From: Qipengyuania huizhouensis
GTDB lineage: Bacteria; Pseudomonadota; Alphaproteobacteria; Sphingomonadales; Sphingomonadaceae
DNA length: 64,000 nt
Reading direction: 5' to 3'
Assembly: GCF_019711635.1 (NCBI RefSeq)
Contig: NZ_JAIGNT010000013.1
Span: forward strand, 17,816-81,815
The notes under the pieces were generated by a model, which was not told where the DNA came from, did no database searches, and saw only the letters and a program-made list of their open reading frames with translations. Below, one piece after another: positions 26,149 through 34,690 of the stretch. How positions within the stretch are numbered: the first letter of the stretch is position 1; the number at the start of each line of letters is the position of its first letter. The translations under genes were made by a program, and so were the position numbers.

Positions 26149-27468
26149 TCAGTCGACCAGGATCAGCGCCGGGGTTTCCAGCAGCTTTTTCAAGGCCTGG
26201 ATGAAGCTTGCCGCATCGAAGCCGTCGACAACGCGGTGATCGCAGCTGATCGATATGTTCATCAGCTTGCGCTTCTCGATCCGCTCTGCACCATCGCTGC
26301 CTGTCACATACATCGGGCGTTCGATGATGCGGTTCGGGCCGATGATGGCCACTTCGGGACGGTTGATGACCGGCGTGGTCGCAACGCCGCCCAGCGGGCC
26401 GAGCGAGGTCACGGTCAGCGTGCCGCCTTCCATGTCTTCTTTCTTCGCAGTGCCGTTGCGCGCGGCATCGGCGAGACGCGAAATCTCGTTGGCGAGCTGC
26501 CACAGGTTCCTGGAATGCGCATTCTTGATGACCGGGACCATCAGCCCGGCATCGGTCTGCGCCGCCATGCCCAGATTGACCGCACCGTGGCGTGTCACCA
26601 CGCCTGCCTCGTCGTCATAGCGGGCGTTGATCATCGGGAAGTCGGGCAGCGTCTTGCAGATCGCCGTGATCAGCAGCGGCAATATGGTGAGCTTGGGCTT
26701 GTCGCCGCGGCTGCGGCTGTCGTTGAGCTGGGCGCGCAGCACTTCCAGATCGGTGACGTCGCATTCCTCGACATAGGTAAAATGCGGGATATTGCGTTTC
26801 GAAGCGGCCATGTTTTCGGCGATGCGGCGGCGCATCCCGATGACTTTCCGCTCCTCGTCCTCGCGCGTTCTCGCGGCAGGCGCGTAACCCGAATTGTAGG
26901 ACAGGAACTGGTCGAGATCGCCGTGGCGGATGCGGCCTTCTTCGGAAGGCTTCACCTGGCCCAGATCGACGCCGAGTTCCTTCGCACGCTTGCGCACGGC
27001 CGGACTGGCAAGAACCTTGGCGGCAGCTGCCGGTGCCGGTTCGGGTGCCGGGGTCGGCGCGGGCGCAGGCGGCGGTGCGGGGTCGGCCGCCATCGCATCG
27101 TCGGCATCGCCGGCGTCCGAATTCTCGACCTCGATACGCTCTTCGACTTCCTTGGCCTTCGGCGAAGGAGCAGGCGTCGCTTCGGTTGCGGCCTCGTTCT
27201 CTTCGATGACCTCGTCGGGCACTTCGCCTTCGACCTCGATCACCACCAGCATCGAGCCGATCGAGACCATGTCGCCTTCTTCGCCCGCCACTTCGAGGAT
27301 CTTGCCGGTGACCGGGCTTTCCATCGGCACAGTGGCCTTGTCGGTCATCATGTCGACGAATTCCTCGTCCTCCTGGACGGTGTCGCCGACTTTCTTGTGC
27401 CACTGGACGATTTCCGCCTCGGCAATGCCTTCGCCGATATCGGGCATGTTGAATGTGAACTTGGCCAT
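26149..27468 (-). CDS. bkdB: branched-chain alpha-keto acid dehydrogenase, E2 dihydrolipoyl acyltransferase
   Basis: 439 residues. One lipoyl domain (residues ~1-80) with lipoyl lysine in MMTDKATVPME, an Ala/Pro/Glu linker, a peripheral subunit-binding domain (SPAVRKRAKELGVDLGQV), and the catalytic acyltransferase domain ending with SCDHRVVDGFDAASF (His/Asp catalytic pair). Transfers branched acyl groups to CoA. It follows E1 beta by 5 bp and ends in a strong terminator. E3 is not encoded here and must come from elsewhere. Confidence 0.93.
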   Translation of the reverse strand: MAKFTFNMPDIGEGIAEAEIVQWHKKVGDTVQEDEEFVDMMTDKATVPMESPVTGKILEVAGEEGDMVSIGSMLVVIEVEGEVPDEVIEENEAATEATPAPSPKAKEVEERIEVENSDAGDADDAMAADPAPPPAPAPTPAPEPAPAAAAKVLASPAVRKRAKELGVDLGQVKPSEEGRIRHGDLDQFLSYNSGYAPAARTREDEERKVIGMRRRIAENMAASKRNIPHFTYVEECDVTDLEVLRAQLNDSRSRGDKPKLTILPLLITAICKTLPDFPMINARYDDEAGVVTRHGAVNLGMAAQTDAGLMVPVIKNAHSRNLWQLANEISRLADAARNGTAKKEDMEGGTLTVTSLGPLGGVATTPVINRPEVAIIGPNRIIERPMYVTGSDGAERIEKRKLMNISISCDHRVVDGFDAASFIQALKKLLETPALILVD

Positions 27469-27473
27469 TGCGG

Positions 27474-28535
27474 TTACTCGCTCAGAATCTTGTCGAGGGC
27501 CTCGCCGATGCGGATCGGACCCGGGAAATACGCCCACTCGAGGCTGTGGGGATAAGGCGTGTCGAAGCCGGTCACGCGCAGGACCGGGGCTTCCAGATGG
27601 TAGAAGCAGCGTTCTGTGACCAGCGCGGAAAGCTCCGCACCGAAACCGGCGGTTCGGGTCGCTTCATGGACGATGAGGCAACGCCCGGTCTTCCTGACCG
27701 ATTCCTCGATCGTTTCGATATCGACCGGCACGATGGTGCGCAGGTCGACGATGTCGGCCTCCACGCCCTTTTCGCGGCAGATCGCTTCGACCACATGGAC
27801 CATGGTGCCATAGGCGAGGATGGTAAGCTCGTCCCCCTTCGTGGCATAGCGCGCCTTGCCGAGCGGGATGTTGTAATAGCCTTCGGGCACGATGCTGGCC
27901 TCGAAGCGCTTCCAAGGTTCGACCGGCTTGTCGTAATATCCCGAGAACGGGCCGTTGTAGATGCGCTTGGGCTCGAAGAAAATGACCGGGTCGTTATCCT
28001 CGATCGCACTGATCAACAGGCCCTTCGCGTCATAGGGGGTCGCCGGGATGACCGTCTTCAGGCCGGAAACATGGGCGAAGATCGCCTCCGGGCTCTGGCT
28101 GTGCGTCTGGCCGCCGAAAATGCCGCCGCCGAAGGGGCTGCGCACGGTAATGGGCGCAGTATATTCCGCCGCAGACCGATAGCGCAGGCGAGCCGCCTCC
28201 GAAATCAGCTGGTCGAGACCGGGGTAGATATAATCGGCAAACTGGATTTCCGGCACCGGGCGCAGGCCGTATGCCCCCATCCCCACTGCCGCAGCGATAA
28301 TGCCGCATTCGGAAATCGGCGTGTCGAAAACGCGGGTCTTGCCGTATTTTTCCTGCAGGCCCGCCGTGCACCGGAAGACACCACCGAAATAGCCCACGTC
28401 CTCGCCCATGATGACGGTGTTCGGATCGCGTTCCATCATCACATCAAGCGCTTCATTGACAGCCTCGATCATGTTCAGTCGGCGGTCTGTCTGGCCCTCG
28501 GTGGCGGATGCGTCCTTGGTCTTGGTGTCGCTCAT
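27474..28535 (-). CDS. bkdA2: branched-chain alpha-keto acid dehydrogenase, E1 beta subunit
   Basis: 353 residues. Transketolase-like pyrimidine-binding fold: IMGEDVGYFGGVFRCTAGL, RVFDTPISECGIIAAAVGMG, FADYIYPGLDQLISEAAR, and a C-terminal domain with LTILAYGTMVHVVEA. Together with E1 alpha it decarboxylates the keto acids from Val, Leu and Ile. The ATG at 28535 overlaps the E1 alpha TGA (ATGA), which fixes the start; a longer reading would lie inside the E1 alpha gene. Confidence 0.94.
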   Translation of the reverse strand: MSDTKTKDASATEGQTDRRLNMIEAVNEALDVMMERDPNTVIMGEDVGYFGGVFRCTAGLQEKYGKTRVFDTPISECGIIAAAVGMGAYGLRPVPEIQFADYIYPGLDQLISEAARLRYRSAAEYTAPITVRSPFGGGIFGGQTHSQSPEAIFAHVSGLKTVIPATPYDAKGLLISAIEDNDPVIFFEPKRIYNGPFSGYYDKPVEPWKRFEASIVPEGYYNIPLGKARYATKGDELTILAYGTMVHVVEAICREKGVEADIVDLRTIVPVDIETIEESVRKTGRCLIVHEATRTAGFGAELSALVTERCFYHLEAPVLRVTGFDTPYPHSLEWAYFPGPIRIGEALDKILSE

Positions 28536-29836
28536 GCCTCGGGCAACCCTTCTGGGAATTTGGTTTTGCGCTCGTGAATTGCCTGCTCGCTCTGCTCTTT
28601 GAGGTGCCAGGGCAGCTCTTCGAAAACGTCTTCGAACATGGTGCGGAACGGGTGGTGGAGACCATGCCCCAGAATGCCGTTGGCCTCGGCCTCCTTGGTG
28701 GTCTTCTTGACGTATTCCGCCGCCTCGAGATCCATCTTTTCCTGCCTCTCCTCGTCCCACTCGCCGAGCTCGATGAGGTGGTTCTTGAGACGCATGACCG
28801 GATCGCCGAGCGGCCATTCTTCCCGCTCCTGCGCGCTGCGATAACCGCTGGGATCGTCGGAGGTAGAGTGGCCTTCAGCGCGGTAGGAGAAGAACTCGAT
28901 CAGGGTCGGTCCGGCATTGGCACGGGCGCGATTAGCAGCCCACTGCTCCGCCGCATAACAGGCCAGCGGATCGTTACCGTCCACCCGCAGCGAAGCAATG
29001 CCATAGCCCACCCCGCGCGCAGCAAAAGTGGCGCGTTCGGCCCCGGCAAAACCGCTGAAGCTGGAAATCGCCCACTGGTTGTTGACGACGTTGAGGATAA
29101 CCGGCGCGTTGTAGACGGTAGCAAACAGACAGGCGGAATGAAAGTCGCCTTCCGCGGTGCTGCCCTCGCCTACCCAGGTCGCTGCGATCCGGCTGTCGCC
29201 CTTGATTGCCGATGCCATTGCCCAACCAACTGCCTGCGGGGTCTGCGTGGCTAGGTTGCCCGAGATGGTGAAGAAACTGTGCTCCTTGCTGGAGTACATG
29301 ATCGGCAGCTGGCGGCCCTTCAGCTTGTCACCCTTGTTCGAGTAGATCTGGTTGATCATCTCGATCATCGGATAACCACGCTGGATCAGGATGCCCTGCT
29401 GGCGATAGCTGGGGAAGACCATATCGTCCGCCGCGAGCGCCATCGAGGCCGAAACGCTGGTCGCCTCTTCCCCGGTGCACTTCATGTAGAAGCTGGTCTT
29501 GCCCTGGCGCTGCCCGCGGAACATCCGCTCGTCGAAGGCCCGCGTCATGGCCATGTGACCGAGCATTTTTCGCAAGGTTTCAGGGTCGAGCTTCGGGTCC
29601 CACGGCCCGTGCGCCTTGTTGTCTTCGCCCAGGACCCGGATCAGCCCATGGGCGAAATCGAGCATATCCTTGGGATCGGTCGTTTCGTCGGGCCGTGGCT
29701 GCGCCCCCGCCTCCGGAACTACGATATGCGAGAAATCGACCGCATCACCAGGGCGGAATTTGGGTTCGGGTACGTGAAGCGAAAGCTTTGGACGGTTATC
29801 ACCGGCTTTCGCAGTACCTTGAGGCCTGTCGGCCAT
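28532..29836 (-). CDS. bkdA1: branched-chain alpha-keto acid dehydrogenase, E1 alpha subunit
   Basis: 434 residues. A ~75-residue N-terminal extension, then the ThDP domain: MTRAFDERMFRGQRQGKTSF, FPSYRQQGILIQRG, GRQLPIMYSS, and the ThDP/Mg2+ motif GEGSTAEGDFHSA...NVVNNQWAIS. HSTSDDPSGYR is the regulatory-loop region. These blocks are diagnostic of BCKDH rather than pyruvate dehydrogenase. GGGAGA lies eight bases before the ATG, and a good sigma-70 promoter lies 40-70 bp upstream. Confidence 0.94.
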   Translation of the reverse strand: MADRPQGTAKAGDNRPKLSLHVPEPKFRPGDAVDFSHIVVPEAGAQPRPDETTDPKDMLDFAHGLIRVLGEDNKAHGPWDPKLDPETLRKMLGHMAMTRAFDERMFRGQRQGKTSFYMKCTGEEATSVSASMALAADDMVFPSYRQQGILIQRGYPMIEMINQIYSNKGDKLKGRQLPIMYSSKEHSFFTISGNLATQTPQAVGWAMASAIKGDSRIAATWVGEGSTAEGDFHSACLFATVYNAPVILNVVNNQWAISSFSGFAGAERATFAARGVGYGIASLRVDGNDPLACYAAEQWAANRARANAGPTLIEFFSYRAEGHSTSDDPSGYRSAQEREEWPLGDPVMRLKNHLIELGEWDEERQEKMDLEAAEYVKKTTKEAEANGILGHGLHHPFRTMFEDVFEELPWHLKEQSEQAIHERKTKFPEGLPEA

Positions 29837-29874
29837 AGAATCGTCTCCCAGACGTAATCTTACGCTTGCGCGTT

Positions 29875-29903
29875 ATTTTATTTCGCGCGAGCGTAGCGGT
29901 CAA
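29875..29903 (-). promoter_or_regulatory. promoter of the bkdA1-bkdA2-bkdB operon
   Basis: On the minus strand: -35 TTGACC (29898-29903), 17-bp spacer, -10 TAAAAT (29875-29880), leaving a ~30-base leader before the E1 alpha ATG. Confidence 0.7.
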
Positions 29904-29926
29904 GTGAAGCTTGAGTCCGCTTCGTG

Positions 29927-30874
29927 TCACACCGCTACGGGGGCTTTGATCGGCCCGTGCGGCGTGTAGTCGTGAACCGCGAAATCCTCAATCCGGTAGT
30001 CGAAGATAGTCGATGGACGTCGCACGATTTCAAGCCGTGGCAGGCCTTGAGGTTCCCGCGACAACTGCTCCTTCACCAGATGTTCGTGGTTGAGATAGAG
30101 GTGCGTATCGCCCCCCATCCAGACGAACTCGCCGGGCTCCATACCCGCCTGTTGCGCCAGCATGCGCTGGAGCAACGCAGCCGACCACAGATTGAACGGC
30201 AGGCCAAGTGCCACGTCGCAACTGCGTTGATAAAGGATGCCGTTGAGGCGCGGCTCTCCATCGATCCCGGTCGACACATGGTACTGGTAGGTCTTGTGGC
30301 AGGGGGGGAGCGCCATTTGCGGAACCTCGGCGACGTTCCATCCCTCGATAATGTGCCTGCGGCTCCCGGGATTCTCGCGTAGAGATCGAACTACTTCGGC
30401 CACCTGGTTGACACCCCGACCTTTGCGGAACAGGCCGCCCTTCACCGGCTGATAGGTTGGCCAGTCGACCCATTGCTTGCCATAAACCGGGCCCAGATCA
30501 CCCCATTGTGCGGCAAAATCTACATCGTCGGCGATCCGCTGAACGAAGTCGTCAATCGCGATATCCTTGCCCGTCTCCTCCACATAGCGTGCATGGGGCC
30601 ACTCGTTCCAGATCTTGACGCCCTGTAGCACCAGCGGGCGAATGTTGGTTTCCCCTGTGAGAAACCATAGAAGTTCCCGGGTCGCGGTCTTCCAATAGAC
30701 CCGCTTGGTGGTGACTAGCGGCATCGCGCCATCGGAAAGGTCGAACCGCAGTGTCGCGCCGAAGATCGAACGCGTGCCAACGCCCGTCCGGTCACGCCGC
30801 TCGTCTCCCTCGAGCCAGATGAGGCGCATGAGGTCGAGATATTGCTGTTCGAAATGGGTGTCGGGCACGGGCAA
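29927..30874 (-). CDS. thyA: thymidylate synthase
   Basis: 315 residues. Methylates dUMP to dTMP with methylene-THF. Seen: RDRTGVGTRSIFGATLRFDL, WKTATRELLWFLTGETNI, the active-site cysteine in MALPPCHKTYQYHV, LYQRSCDVALGLPFN (dUMP site), and HLYLNHEHLVKEQL. An insertion near residues 100-120 (GKDIAIDDFVQRIADD) is longer than in E. coli, as in some other proteobacteria. The first codon is unclear: TTG at 30874 has AAGAG 7 bases ahead; GTG at 30868 is the alternative. Confidence 0.95.
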   Translation of the reverse strand: MPVPDTHFEQQYLDLMRLIWLEGDERRDRTGVGTRSIFGATLRFDLSDGAMPLVTTKRVYWKTATRELLWFLTGETNIRPLVLQGVKIWNEWPHARYVEETGKDIAIDDFVQRIADDVDFAAQWGDLGPVYGKQWVDWPTYQPVKGGLFRKGRGVNQVAEVVRSLRENPGSRRHIIEGWNVAEVPQMALPPCHKTYQYHVSTGIDGEPRLNGILYQRSCDVALGLPFNLWSAALLQRMLAQQAGMEPGEFVWMGGDTHLYLNHEHLVKEQLSREPQGLPRLEIVRRPSTIFDYRIEDFAVHDYTPHGPIKAPVAV

Positions 30875-30929
30875 TCGATACTCTTGTGGTCGGTACAGAC
30901 CCTAGGAGCAAAATAAGGCAAAAGCGCGC

Positions 30930-30958
30930 TTGCGCCAGTTGCAATCCACACCTATAGG
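30930..30958 (+). promoter_or_regulatory. promoter of tRNA-Pro
   Basis: TTGCGC (30930-30935), 17-bp spacer, TATAGG (30953-30958), about 50 bp before the tRNA. The tRNA-Asn gene at 57759 has a matching TTGCCA-N17-TATAGG, which supports both. Confidence 0.6.
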
Positions 30959-31009
30959 CCGCGCCTGCTTCGCACCCGCTGGCTTTTAAACGCCACGGGC
31001 CGATCCGGT

Positions 31010-31086
31010 CGGGGAGTAGCTCAGCCTGGTAGAGCACTGTCTTCGGGAGGCAGGGGCCGGAGGTTCGAATCCTCTCTCCCCGACCA
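31010..31086 (+). tRNA. tRNA-Pro (anticodon CGG), integration site
   Basis: 77 nt with encoded CCA. Acceptor CGGGGAG/CTCCCCG, anticodon stem CTGTC/GGCAG (one G-T pair) with loop TTCGGGA, T arm GAGGTTCGAATCCTC. Its last 17 bases are repeated at 39045-39061, marking it as the attachment site of the 8-kb element. The gene remains intact. Confidence 0.96.
31070..31086 (+). repeat. attL core, left 17-bp direct repeat
   Basis: TCCTCTCTCCCCGACCA, the T-arm-to-CCA end of tRNA-Pro, identical to 39045-39061. Confidence 0.9.
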
Positions 31087-31140
31087 ATTTCGCAAAAGTG
31101 ATATATTTCAGTTAGATAATGGATTTTATCGCTTGGCGTT

Positions 31141-31162
31141 TATACATTCTTCTATACATTCT
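31141..31162 (+). repeat. left integrase arm-site candidates
   Basis: Two exact copies of TATACATTCT at 31141-31150 and 31153-31162 (period 12), 55 bp inside attL. The same arrangement occurs at the right end (38954-38975). Confidence 0.65.
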
Positions 31163-31329
31163 ACGGGGCTGATTAGCGACTAAACTCGCGCCTTTTTGCA
31201 CCACAGGGACTGATCTTGATCAGACCAGCCGCATGTGGCGAGAAGCGGATGCCAAAACGGTCGCAGATAGCGCTACGCGTGGGCCCCCGTAAGGTTTTTT
31301 AGGTGCACCCTCGGCAGGACTAAGGGCGC

Positions 31330-31863
31330 TTATAATGCGTTCAGCGTCATTGCCTGAGGTTCAGCTTGTTCAATATTGATATACCCAAGCTCACTGGGTT
31401 TGGCAGAATCCAACACAAACTCCACCTCGTTCCAGCTCCCCGGTTGCAAAACAGCGGAGACGCTCAAATCAAATGGTTTTGCGGTGTCCATATCCGGAGC
31501 ACCTTCGGCATTAAGCTGCCCCCACTCTCCGGACAGCGACAATTTCGTGATTCTCGCGGTTGTTGGATTTCCAATCGTGACTGCGACACGGGACCCCTGC
31601 CCACTCGCCTCAATTCCTTCCAGTTGGAAAGAAAGCGAACCCAGCTCATTTCTGAGGTAGGAATATCCATCATCCGATTGCCGAAGCCATACAGAGCCGG
31701 GTGTATCTTCGATAACGTGTCTGAGTAGCCGGTCTTCGGACGCTTGAAGCCGCGTTTCGAGCTCTCGTATCTCCGCCTCAAGTGAGCGATACGCAGCGTC
31801 GTCTGATGAAGGGCTGCTACATGCCCCCAGCGCTAAACAGCACAGTAGCATTACTCTTCCCAT
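31330..31863 (-). CDS. lipoprotein with DUF3251-like domain
   Basis: 177 residues. Lipobox LGAC at residues ~12-15, a coiled-coil (YRSLEAEIRELETRLQASED), then a globular part with GSVWLRQSDDGYSYLRNELG, GSRVAVTIGNPTTARI and LSGEWGQL. The layout resembles the DUF3251/YajI lipoproteins as I remember them, which is a tentative match. AAGGGGG precedes the ATG. It is the leftmost gene of the tRNA-Pro element, 29 bp downstream of the membrane protein gene on the same strand, so it could be a third member of that transcript. Confidence 0.75.
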   Translation of the reverse strand: MGRVMLLCCLALGACSSPSSDDAAYRSLEAEIRELETRLQASEDRLLRHVIEDTPGSVWLRQSDDGYSYLRNELGSLSFQLEGIEASGQGSRVAVTIGNPTTARITKLSLSGEWGQLNAEGAPDMDTAKPFDLSVSAVLQPGSWNEVEFVLDSAKPSELGYINIEQAEPQAMTLNAL

Positions 31864-31892
31864 CCCGCCCCCTTAATAACAACTCGTGAGAA

Positions 31893-32495
31893 TTAACGGT
31901 GCATCCGGTCAACTAGATAGTGCAAACCCACCAGAGTAGCGACCAGAAGACTTATCAGTAGCCAAAGATAAAAAAACCATAGGACATAAAAGGCCAACTC
32001 ATTAAATATCTTGGCGTAGGAAGGGCCTTCAATCGTGAACGACACGTTTAGCTGCAAAACACCAAAAATATAGATAATCACAGAAACTAAGGCGCAGTAT
32101 CCCAGGACCATCGCGAGGTAACGGCGTCTCGACAGTTGGTCTTCTACCATGCCGCCCTTTGCGCGCCTCTTCAACGTTGTGGGAACACCTTCAAGTGGCT
32201 GGTCAAGCAGACTATTTGGAAAGGTTGAAACCGCTGCAAGTGCCGCGATGTAGAATCCCACCAAGACGCCGACTAAACTATTCACGTCGCGCAACAGTGT
32301 CGGAATGTGAAAACTAAGCCCCCAGCCGAAGGGATTCAGGACGAACATGTAGAGAAATATTGTACCAAATGTGGGGAGAACCCACTGATAGAGGATCAGA
32401 TCTGGGCTCTTTAGGCGCAGGAAACTAATCGGAGTAAAGAGCTTACTCACATTGGCAGGAAGAGCACGGAAGAAATGGCGAGCCCCGCTTCGCAT
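31893..32495 (-). CDS. four-helix membrane protein, RexB-like architecture (candidate defence effector)
   Basis: 200 residues. Four membrane helices at about 37-58, 73-93, 127-149 and 163-195. The second is followed by a basic loop (LKRRAKGGMVEDQLSRRRY) before the third. The start ATG directly follows the TAG of the 317-residue gene (TAGATG), so both are made from one message. Topology, spacing and the IAALA segment in helix 2 recall lambda RexB, a four-helix channel-forming exclusion protein. KwaA of Kiwa is another membrane partner of similar size. No firm homology can be claimed by eye. Confidence 0.7.
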   Translation of the reverse strand: MRSGARHFFRALPANVSKLFTPISFLRLKSPDLILYQWVLPTFGTIFLYMFVLNPFGWGLSFHIPTLLRDVNSLVGVLVGFYIAALAAVSTFPNSLLDQPLEGVPTTLKRRAKGGMVEDQLSRRRYLAMVLGYCALVSVIIYIFGVLQLNVSFTIEGPSYAKIFNELAFYVLWFFYLWLLISLLVATLVGLHYLVDRMHR

Positions 32496-33449
32496 CTATA
32501 GATTTGCCCCCAATGTCCGAACCTTTGCTAAGAGCTCAGGATGAAAGGTGGCATATCGAGGAGGCAGAGGTTCGTTGAAGTCAGTCACCACTTCATTTTG
32601 AATGAACGATTGCTCAAGCATTTGAGCATTATCCAAGTCGATCTCTGTTCTTTTTATCTGACCGTTTTCTGTTTTTATTCTAACAAATGTGCGGGAGTTT
32701 TCAGGGTCATCCGAAAAATCAGAAAAGTATTCCTTTGCCTTTTCGAAAATGCCTTTAGCCACCTCTCCCGTGACTTTCTTACCTATTTTCCATCTTGCTT
32801 GGCGAACCACCTCATCAACATTGGGCAATTCATCGTGACCCAGCGTAAAGTCCTCTTCGATTGCGACAAATTCAATGTCAGCAAAAACACCTTCGGTTAG
32901 CGCCTCGCCAATCGTCCGTGATTTGTAACCATCTATGTCAAAAAGAGCCCGATACTTTCTTGGCTTACCGTCCGGCCCCTCAGCCTCTTTCTCGTATGCA
33001 GCATCGTGGCAGGCCCACGTGAAGTAATCCCTTACCGAGCCAAGAAAAATTCCCGGGACCTTTTCCACTAATATGGGGTGACGCCCTTCGGCATCGGCAA
33101 CTTTAGTAATGATGACGTGGGCTGAATAGTGCCCCCCCTCCTCTTCATCTTTCTCGATATCCCGAAAATCGAGATTCTCGAAATGAAAGAACGAAAACCC
33201 TGTCACATCTTTATCGCCAGTTTGTATCAGGAGCTCGAAGAAATCGTCAGACTCGATAACGTGAGAACACCACATCACTCGATTTTCGCCATTGTAAAAG
33301 CGAAAATGATCTTCCTTTTCTATCCGGTCATTCAACGCGGCTATCAAGTCATCTATATGAAATTCTGGTGCATTTTCAGATGCATTTAGTCGGTTTCGAA
33401 TATTTAAACTGCCTACCGCAACCCAACGATACCTAGACGAAACAGCCAT
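32496..33449 (-). CDS. cytosolic protein paired with membrane gene, RexA-like architecture (candidate defence sensor)
   Basis: 317 residues, no signal peptide or membrane helix. Two parts: residues ~1-165, alpha/beta with LNIRNRLN near the start and FHFENLDFRDIE; and a C-terminal part (~180-317) with DIEFVAIEEDF, a Lys-rich segment ARWKIGKKVTGEVAKGIFEK, and TFVRIKTENGQIKRTEID. The order of elements (N-terminal domain, glycine/phenylalanine loop LVEKVPGIFLGSVRDYF, late basic helix) resembles how I remember lambda RexA, a cytosolic sensor acting with membrane RexB. Sequence identity looks low. Located in a tRNA-borne element beside a resolvase. Confidence 0.7.
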   Translation of the reverse strand: MAVSSRYRWVAVGSLNIRNRLNASENAPEFHIDDLIAALNDRIEKEDHFRFYNGENRVMWCSHVIESDDFFELLIQTGDKDVTGFSFFHFENLDFRDIEKDEEEGGHYSAHVIITKVADAEGRHPILVEKVPGIFLGSVRDYFTWACHDAAYEKEAEGPDGKPRKYRALFDIDGYKSRTIGEALTEGVFADIEFVAIEEDFTLGHDELPNVDEVVRQARWKIGKKVTGEVAKGIFEKAKEYFSDFSDDPENSRTFVRIKTENGQIKRTEIDLDNAQMLEQSFIQNEVVTDFNEPLPPRYATFHPELLAKVRTLGANL

Positions 33450-33538
33450 CTAAAATTCCCAATTCCTTGTCAGAGGTTGGCTTACATGGACGAGCCAAAT
33501 CACCAAATCCTTATTCCGTAAAGAGATTCATATCTGCA

Positions 33539-34120
33539 TTACGAAAGGGCCGCACAATAGCGCTTCACTGTAGCAGCAGACAATCCAAACTCCTGTGCTG
33601 TCTTAGCTATGCTTGCGCCGTTCTCTCTGCGCCACTCAGTGACAGCGGAAGCATCAGCAGCAAATGGGCGCCCTAGGCTAGCTTTGCCCCTATGGGTTCT
33701 CCCATTTGCAGCGAGAGAAGCTCTAGCTGCCGCTCTACCAGCGTCACAGCGTTCTTTGATACGCTGGCGCTCCATATCGGCAATCTGGGCAAGCACAGCC
33801 ACTACAAGCTCACCAACACCTTTGGCTATTGGCCCTAGGCCATGCACATCAATGACAACGCCCTTGCTGATAAGATCACGGACTACGCTTTGAACATCCA
33901 AAGCATCGCGGCCTAAACGGTCAATGGCCGTTACGCACACCGTGTCGCCTTCTCGCACATAGGAAAGAAGCTTTCCGAATCCTGGCCTATCAACGGCCCT
34001 TGTCGCACCAGACACACCTTCGTCGACGAACTCCTTATCGAAGCTACCCCCAAGGGCCTTGCGCTGGCTCTCAATCGACTGACCTTCGGTAGATACCCTG
34101 AAATATGCAATGCGGCTCAT
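33539..34120 (-). CDS. serine recombinase (resolvase/invertase family)
   Basis: 193 residues. Catalytic serine in AYFRVSTEGQSIESQRKAL, conserved ATAVDRPGF-type region (ATRAVDRPGFGKLLSYV), DRLGRDALD and ERQRIKERCDAG, followed by a C-terminal helix-turn-helix (GASIAKTAQEFGLSAATVKRY). The size and compact C-terminus fit the Tn3/Hin resolvase group. GGAG six bases before the ATG at 34120 favours that start over the ATG at 34141. In this element it may resolve multimers of a circular form or act on DNA inversion. Confidence 0.92.
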   Translation of the reverse strand: MSRIAYFRVSTEGQSIESQRKALGGSFDKEFVDEGVSGATRAVDRPGFGKLLSYVREGDTVCVTAIDRLGRDALDVQSVVRDLISKGVVIDVHGLGPIAKGVGELVVAVLAQIADMERQRIKERCDAGRAAARASLAANGRTHRGKASLGRPFAADASAVTEWRRENGASIAKTAQEFGLSAATVKRYCAALS

Positions 34121-34348
34121 ATTAAACTCCGACTCGCTCATAAGTTAGAGTTATTTTATGAGCCTAGCGCATAAAAGAGTCCAGCTACCTTGTGCACTAG
34201 TTTTTCACTTAGTTTTGGATAGGAGTTTAAGTTACAAGTTTCGAGCCTTAGAAATTCGAATGGCCGGAATTGGTAATTTTCCCCCAAAAGCCGACTTTCT
34301 GCTAGCGACGCCATAGCTGACATCCGCCAATCGGTGCATACACCAGCA

Positions 34349-34690
34349 ATGAAGCTCAAAATTTTCGAGGCCGACAAACTGATCGGCGACGCAGAAGTCT
34401 ATGCGCTCGACCCACCAATGTGTGTCGCAACGGCGAAGTTTGATCCGGCAGCGGATTATGATGCGACAAGACACGCAAATGTGATCGACGCAGATTATGT
34501 TGGCGACCGTAGCGACATCCTACGCCTTGAAATGGCGGACGGTTCGTCGATGAAAAGTGAAGCGATCTCTATTGAGGATTATCCTTCACTCAACGAGCGG
34601 GAAGTTCATATCGTCGGCATCTATGAGCCGAGCTTTGATCAGCTCTTCGCTGAGCACCCAAGTTTTAAAGCATATTGGAACCAGAGCTAA
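34349..34690 (+). CDS. small hypothetical protein in the tRNA-Pro element
   Basis: 113 residues from the ATG at 34349; a GTG 15 bp upstream is in frame. It begins MKLKIFEADKLIGDAEVYALDPPM and is acidic, without membrane helix or signal. A repeated pattern of short beta strands suggests a small globular protein. No ribosome site is evident and no family is recognised. It is the only clear plus-strand gene in the element. Confidence 0.6.
   Translation: MKLKIFEADKLIGDAEVYALDPPMCVATAKFDPAADYDATRHANVIDADYVGDRSDILRLEMADGSSMKSEAISIEDYPSLNEREVHIVGIYEPSFDQLFAEHPSFKAYWNQS

Noticed and set aside
26236..27555. 439-codon plus-strand open frame
   Set aside because: Antisense to the E2 acyltransferase gene; no domain resemblance.
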